NCBI GenBank assembly: GCA_024401945.1 | Contig: JAKSKC010000022.1 | Span: forward strand, 1-16,844 | DNA length: 16,844 bases | Direction of reading: 5' to 3' | From: Bacteroidales bacterium | GTDB lineage: Bacteria; Bacteroidota; Bacteroidia; Bacteroidales; UBA932 | Shown here: positions 12,901 to 16,844 of the stretch, piece by piece | Layout of the letters: every line of letters begins with the position of its first letter | Numbering within the stretch: position 1 is the first letter of the stretch | Notes under the pieces: model-generated | Databases searched by the model: none | Told to the model about the DNA's origin: nothing | Seen by the model: only the letters and a program-made list of their open reading frames with translations | Program-made: the position numbers and the translations under genes

Positions 12901-15900
12901 AGCTCTTCAGTGTGTTCTCAAGTATTATTCCCAGCTTCCCGCTGTCCTTGACGGACTCGAGCGGGAATCCGAATGACGCCACCTTGTATCCCTTAGGCGC
13001 ATTGTACATTATTGCGGCAGGAATCTCGTTCCCCGTATAGTTCAGGAAGATATATCCGTTTTCATCCGCAGGACGAAGTCCGTCAGGGTTCTCCACGCAG
13101 TAGCGCTCGGCGTTAGCTGTGTTGAAGAATTCGGCACCCTCCGCAAGAGCTTCGATGCGGTGCTCTCCACTGATGACTGAAGCAACCTTTCCGGTATAGC
13201 AGGCGCGGCCGGTGAGCCACTTGTATCCGAGTACGCTCTGGCAGAATTCCTTTCCTGCCTTCCTGTACTCCTCGTCAATCTCGATAGGATAAACCTGGTC
13301 CCACACGTCGGTGGCGATGTTGGCTCCGCTTACAATCAGGTTCGCGCCGTTGCAGGCTGATTCTCTGATCCTGTTCCTGAGGGCCTCAGGGAATACCTGA
13401 TACCTGTTCTGAACGGCTCCGCGTCCGATCTTTGTGGTCACCTGCTTGCCGCAGAGGAGGTCGATTGTCCAGAAACCGTCTCCGCATTCACCGTTTGCGA
13501 ACGCCTCGGATGAAGCCGAGCAGAATGCATAACCGAGCTTCTTGAAGGCTTCTCCGTGAATGGCTGTGAAGTCGAATGTGTTTCCTGCAAGCAGCTTGCC
13601 CGCATATTCTGAATGGCTGGCGCCGAATCCAGGGTTGTCGTCATCCTTCCAAGGGAAGTCGCGGCGGTTCTCGTAGTTCTCACCTATATAGTTGATCTCC
13701 TTGATGTACGGTACACCGCCGTCAAGTTTTCCGTCGAATCCTGCGTACTGAGGGGTGTCATACCATGCAGGTGCTGACACTCTGTCGAAGTTGTTGACCA
13801 CGAGGATTGTCTTTCCGCATCCACCGGTAGGTACGCCGGCGCTTAGAATCTCTGACGGGAAGCTCTTTCCTCCCTCGTTGACGGCTACGATCCTGTAGCT
13901 GTATATGTGTCCTGCCTCGACAGGCATCGTTATTTCGGTTCCCTGGATGCTGATTCCCTTGTCGAACTCACCGTCATCGACCCTGGTCTGGATGATATAT
14001 GAATCAGGCGTTGCAGTAGGCTCGTTCCTGTCTTCGGTGGCCTTCCAGCTCAGCCTGACCTCGGATGTAGATGTGAGGATGGCTGAGAATGAATGTACAG
14101 GAAGCGGCTGCACGGTGTATGGAACCCCGTACATGTCGCTGATTGTCTTCAGCATTCCTTTATATATGGCGCGTGATACGGTGAACCTGAAGGTCGGGTC
14201 GAGACCGTATTTCATATCGGCCAGATTCTGGTGTGAAAGAAGTTCGAGGAGCATACCCGGAACGCCGGTCACCCTTGACTCGCTGTATGAGCGGTCCCAG
14301 AGCATACGCTTGTTCCAGGACGGCTCGAAGTCCTGGCGCACGTCATTGCAGATCTGCTGCTGGATAAGGTCGGCAAGACGCCTGCAGCTCATTCTGTCGA
14401 TGCCCATCACTGTTGTCCTGGAGTCATTGGCCATAAGCGTGTATACTGAAAGGCTTCCGATGATCCTGTCGTCCATGGTGGTTCCCGCGTCGGTGTGGAA
14501 CGCCATTGACAGGTCGAAAGGTACGCCCTTCTGCTTGAGCATCCATTCCGTCCATGCACCGCGTGATGCGTAGTCGTTGGTATAGTCATCCTCGAAGTGG
14601 TTCCAGATGTCAGGTGTGACACCGGCCCACTGCATCCAGTACATAGCTCCCTCTGTGAAAGCAGGCAGACCGGATGTTACGAAGTTCTCGGTTTTGAGTG
14701 TGTCGGCGCCGCGGGCGATCTTTCCCATTCCGCCTCCGAACTTGACGGCATCCGCCGTAACGACTGATTTCTTGACGAACTTCCTTCCTTCAGGACAGAT
14801 GTTGTCAAGGGTCACGCTTGCCTCGCCTCTCTTGAAGTTGAAGCTTCCGAGGTATATCCAGGTGCTTCCGCCAATCTGCTGGTTGACTATGAACTCGCTG
14901 TCACCGCCCTTGTGGTGTACGGTGTAGTGGGCTGAGTTGGTGCTGTTGGCCACTGTCTTGTATGACACGTAGACTGAATATTCCCCGTCCTCAGGAAGGT
15001 CTGCTTTCCAGATTGCCCTGGCCTCGCCGGCACCGGCTTTCCTGATGGCAGGCACCATCCTCGCGCTTCCCATGGTGAACGGGTTCTCCTCGAGTTTGTA
15101 AATCTCCTTTCCGTCAGCGAATCCTTCGCCGGCGTTGTTCCAGCTGCCTTCCTCGAAGTATTCTCCGCAGGTCCTGACAAGCTTCGCGCGCTTTCCGACG
15201 AATGCCGGGTCATTGTCGCATACGCTTTCGTAGATCTGTGTATCCCTCTCCCTCGGTGTGAGCACGTAGGCACCGGCATTCTCCAGCATAGGGATAAGGA
15301 AAGGAATGACGTAGCTCTGGGTGTACATGTCCTCCACTGTCCTGTGAAGCGGAGCCCTCTGCCATTCCCAGCGGTCAGTGTCTATCTCATAATACCTTCC
15401 GTGGCTCTGCCACAGGGAGATGTGCCTTCCGCTCAGTCCCTTCTGATATTCAGGGTCGTCAAGCCTGCGTACTACAGGAAGCACCTTCGCGAACGGATCC
15501 TTCACGCTGTACTGGAAGTCCTGGGCTGTACCGTCATTGTTGAGGCTTCCGCCGATGAGCTCCTTGATGTTGCTCTTTCCGCAGAAGATCTCACCGAGCT
15601 GATAGTCCTTCCACTGCTCAGGGAAGAGTTTCACGACTTCGCCGCGGAACCATTCCACGTCAGCCTCGGACCATGGGAAATCACTTACCCCTTCCCCGAA
15701 GTTGAGGTCCAGTTTCTTCTTCTGGTTCTTTTTGACTTTGTCGTTGACAGTAACCTCGCGGAGTCTGATGTGAGATGCGATAGTGGTCCTTTCCTTCAGG
15801 CTTTTGCTGAGGATATCACTCCCGTCACCGAAGTCCTCGACCGTCTGTCCCATCAGACCGATGCCGAAGGCGGAAAGCGCGAGCAGGCTCAAAAACAATT

Positions 15901-15910
15901 TCCTTCTCAT
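12890..15910 (-). CDS. Secreted multidomain N-acetylmuramoyl-L-alanine amidase-like protein
   Basis: 1006 residues with a signal peptide (about 1-21, ending GIGLMGQ). An amidase_3-like zinc hydrolase core appears split. The first half (about 160-225) has ISLWQSHGRYY with His170, TVEDM with Glu193, and LTPRERD. The second half (about 420-595) has LSMAFHTDAG with His472 and GMLLELLSHQN with Glu556. These would be the two zinc His and the acidic zinc and catalytic residues of the family. Between them (about 250-395) sits a beta domain like the golvesin C-terminal / xanthan-lyase-associated module (GEYSVYVSYKT, IGGSTWIYLGSFNFKRG, VTADAVKFGGG). A fibronectin type III domain follows (about 604-694), then a C-terminal Rossmann-like region (about 699-1000) starting KTILVVNNFDRV. 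Such proteins are often labelled xanthan lyase; the catalytic residues suggest peptidoglycan or a related amide instead. The start overlaps the VanZ stop by four bases. Confidence 0.85.
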   Translation of the reverse strand: MRRKLFLSLLALSAFGIGLMGQTVEDFGDGSDILSKSLKERTTIASHIRLREVTVNDKVKKNQKKKLDLNFGEGVSDFPWSEADVEWFRGEVVKLFPEQWKDYQLGEIFCGKSNIKELIGGSLNNDGTAQDFQYSVKDPFAKVLPVVRRLDDPEYQKGLSGRHISLWQSHGRYYEIDTDRWEWQRAPLHRTVEDMYTQSYVIPFLIPMLENAGAYVLTPRERDTQIYESVCDNDPAFVGKRAKLVRTCGEYFEEGSWNNAGEGFADGKEIYKLEENPFTMGSARMVPAIRKAGAGEARAIWKADLPEDGEYSVYVSYKTVANSTNSAHYTVHHKGGDSEFIVNQQIGGSTWIYLGSFNFKRGEASVTLDNICPEGRKFVKKSVVTADAVKFGGGMGKIARGADTLKTENFVTSGLPAFTEGAMYWMQWAGVTPDIWNHFEDDYTNDYASRGAWTEWMLKQKGVPFDLSMAFHTDAGTTMDDRIIGSLSVYTLMANDSRTTVMGIDRMSCRRLADLIQQQICNDVRQDFEPSWNKRMLWDRSYSESRVTGVPGMLLELLSHQNLADMKYGLDPTFRFTVSRAIYKGMLKTISDMYGVPYTVQPLPVHSFSAILTSTSEVRLSWKATEDRNEPTATPDSYIIQTRVDDGEFDKGISIQGTEITMPVEAGHIYSYRIVAVNEGGKSFPSEILSAGVPTGGCGKTILVVNNFDRVSAPAWYDTPQYAGFDGKLDGGVPYIKEINYIGENYENRRDFPWKDDDNPGFGASHSEYAGKLLAGNTFDFTAIHGEAFKKLGYAFCSASSEAFANGECGDGFWTIDLLCGKQVTTKIGRGAVQNRYQVFPEALRNRIRESACNGANLIVSGANIATDVWDQVYPIEIDEEYRKAGKEFCQSVLGYKWLTGRACYTGKVASVISGEHRIEALAEGAEFFNTANAERYCVENPDGLRPADENGYIFLNYTGNEIPAAIMYNAPKGYKVASFGFPLESVKDSGKLGIILENTLKSFNE

Positions 15911-16323
15911 TTCTTTTTTCTTTTATTATGTTTTGTGTTATCAATGATATCGTAGACCAGAATGGGCAGCGCGCAGCTGAGAAGTCCCGCGACATCGGCC
16001 ACCAGATCCATCCTGTCAGGTGTTCTGTACGGGATGAACGACTGCGCGTACTCCGTGGCTGTCGCCATAACGAATCCGCAGCACATCGCCGTGATGAAGA
16101 ATATCACCGACTGAAGCGCATTGTATCTTGTCTTGTTGTAGGAGATGTACAGAAGGAAGGGGAATGGGAAGAACATGAGAAAGTGCACCACCTTGTCCGT
16201 CATGATGCCGAAGATGTACTGCCGCACGTTGTCAAGGTTCTTGAACGAGTGTACGCACAGCCAGATCACTGCAACGATGTATATGGCGAACAGGATTCTT
16301 GAAATGATGACTTTGTTTTTCAT
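15907..16323 (-). CDS. VanZ-like membrane protein
   Basis: 138 residues with about four membrane helices (near 6-24, 45-62, 71-90 and 108-125). Family marks are DKVVHFLMFFPFPFLLYI, the conserved ATEYAQSFIPYRTPDRMDL with its Glu, Gln and Arg-x-x-Asp pattern, and the following ADVAGLL. VanZ proteins raise teicoplanin resistance in enterococci by an unclear mechanism, but small VanZ-like proteins are common in Bacteroidetes without resistance links. The C-terminus is very basic (KHNKRKKK). It starts two bases after the ABC transporter stop and overlaps the amidase start (ATGA), so the three genes share a transcript. Confidence 0.88.
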   Translation of the reverse strand: MKNKVIISRILFAIYIVAVIWLCVHSFKNLDNVRQYIFGIMTDKVVHFLMFFPFPFLLYISYNKTRYNALQSVIFFITAMCCGFVMATATEYAQSFIPYRTPDRMDLVADVAGLLSCALPILVYDIIDNTKHNKRKKK

Positions 16324-16325
16324 CT

Positions 16326-16844
16326 CTAAAGGCTCTGCATGTCGTTAAGTTTCCTGTAGTATCCGTTCAGAGCAAGCAACTCCTCGTGCTTCCCGCGCTC
16401 CACGATGCGTCCCTCGTCCATCACGATAATCTCGTCCGCGCCCTTTATCGTACTGAGCCTGTGTGCTATCGCTATGGTGGTCCGGCTTTCCATAAGCCTG
16501 TCGAGCGCTTCCTGCACGCTGCGTTCCGATTCGGTGTCGAGCGCCGCCGTGGCCTCATCCAGAATGAGGATAGGAGGATTCTTGAGTATCGCCCTGGCGA
16601 TGCTGATCCTCTGGCGCTGTCCGCCGGACAGCTTCACTCCGCGGTCACCTATGTTGGTGTCGTATCCATCTTCCTTCTCCATTATGAAGTCGTGCGCGTT
16701 GGCTATCCTGGCTGCAGCCTCAACCTGCTCGCGTGATGCATTGTCAACGCCGAAGGCTATATTGTTGAAGATGGTGTCGTTGAACAGGATAGGATCCTGG
16801 TTGACATTGCCTATAAGGGACCTGAGGTCCGCGATGCTGATATC
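16326..16844 (-). CDS. ABC exporter (MsbA-like), C-terminal nucleotide-binding part
   Basis: 173 codons of a gene whose 5' part lies beyond the right edge. The visible part is the nucleotide-binding domain after the Walker A motif. The Q-loop region reads [18 protein letters not shown]. The signature is [17 protein letters not shown], Walker B is [13 protein letters not shown], the H-loop is AIAHRLST, and it ends [15 protein letters not shown] family features plus [13 protein letters not shown]. This is typical of fused membrane-ATPase exporters such as MsbA that move lipids, drugs or peptides. Substrate cannot be read from this part. It heads the visible VanZ-amidase run, so an envelope lipid or polymer substrate is a guess. 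Confidence 0.93.
   Translation of the reverse strand, partial: DISIADLRSLIGNVNQDPILFNDTIFNNIAFGVDNASREQVEAAARIANAHDFIMEKEDGYDTNIGDRGVKLSGGQRQRISIARAILKNPPILILDEATAALDTESERSVQEALDRLMESRTTIAIAHRLSTIKGADEIIVMDEGRIVERGKHEELLALNGYYRKLNDMQSL

Noticed and set aside
13905..14573. Plus-strand open frame of 222 codons inside the amidase gene
   Set aside because: It is antisense to a clear multidomain protein, has low-complexity Ser/Arg-rich composition and no recognisable motif.
15907..16323. VanZ-like gene as part of a glycopeptide-resistance cassette
   Set aside because: No vanH, vanA, vanX or regulator genes are near, and such proteins are common in Bacteroidetes without resistance clusters.
1..16844. 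CRISPR array, tRNA genes, insertion sequences, phage or defence genes
   Set aside because: No regularly spaced repeats, cloverleaf, terminal inverted repeats, transposase or defence motifs were seen; coding is near continuous with housekeeping genes.

Overview
This window looks like a chromosomal core region of a Bacteroidales (Bacteroidota) bacterium. Evidence for this is the family content: a roughly 300-residue NusB, a DUF3276 PUR-domain protein, DUF5606, a YbbR-like protein after YajC, a DsbD with a GCVNC thioredoxin motif, and RNase Y next to zapA with a 6S-type RNA between them. The intergenic regions also carry TAnnTTTG -7 elements, typical of the Bacteroidetes primary sigma factor, and there are no obvious Shine-Dalgarno sequences. 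Codon use is moderately GC-rich. The genus cannot be fixed from this sequence. There is no phage, transposon, CRISPR array, tRNA or rRNA.

Left block, minus strand, read from 6747 down to 1: a promoter at about 6716-6747 drives a small coiled-coil protein and ZapA (stop and start share one base). A 6S-like RNA with its own terminator follows. Then come rny (RNase Y), dsbD (periplasmic thiol reduction), a short cutC, and a two-module transglutaminase-like lipoprotein that runs off the left edge. From dsbD onward the genes abut or are separated by a few bases, which indicates one transcript.

Middle block: a plus-strand gene of unknown function (6748-7311) is divergent from the zapA operon; their promoters interleave in 60 bp. 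It converges on, and overlaps by 27 bp, a minus-strand pair, DUF3276 and purine nucleoside phosphorylase (8427 down to 7285).

Right block, plus strand 8489-12900: a tight run nusB, yajC, ybbR-like, coaE, DUF5606, rimO. Several genes overlap, and rimO uses a GTG start inside the preceding gene. It covers transcription antitermination, Sec-associated YajC, CoA synthesis and ribosomal protein S12 modification.

Far right, minus strand: the C-terminal part of an ABC exporter, a VanZ-like membrane protein and a 1006-residue secreted amidase-like protein form a cell-envelope run. It ends in an intrinsic terminator that lies inside the rimO coding sequence on the opposite strand.

No clearly new defence or mobile system is visible. 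The points most worth a second look are the split amidase with an inserted carbohydrate-binding-like domain, the terminator encoded inside rimO, the interleaved divergent promoters with a probably leaderless gene, the 6S-type RNA whose closing stem uses the zapA stop codon, and shortened versions of CutC, DsbD and CoaE.
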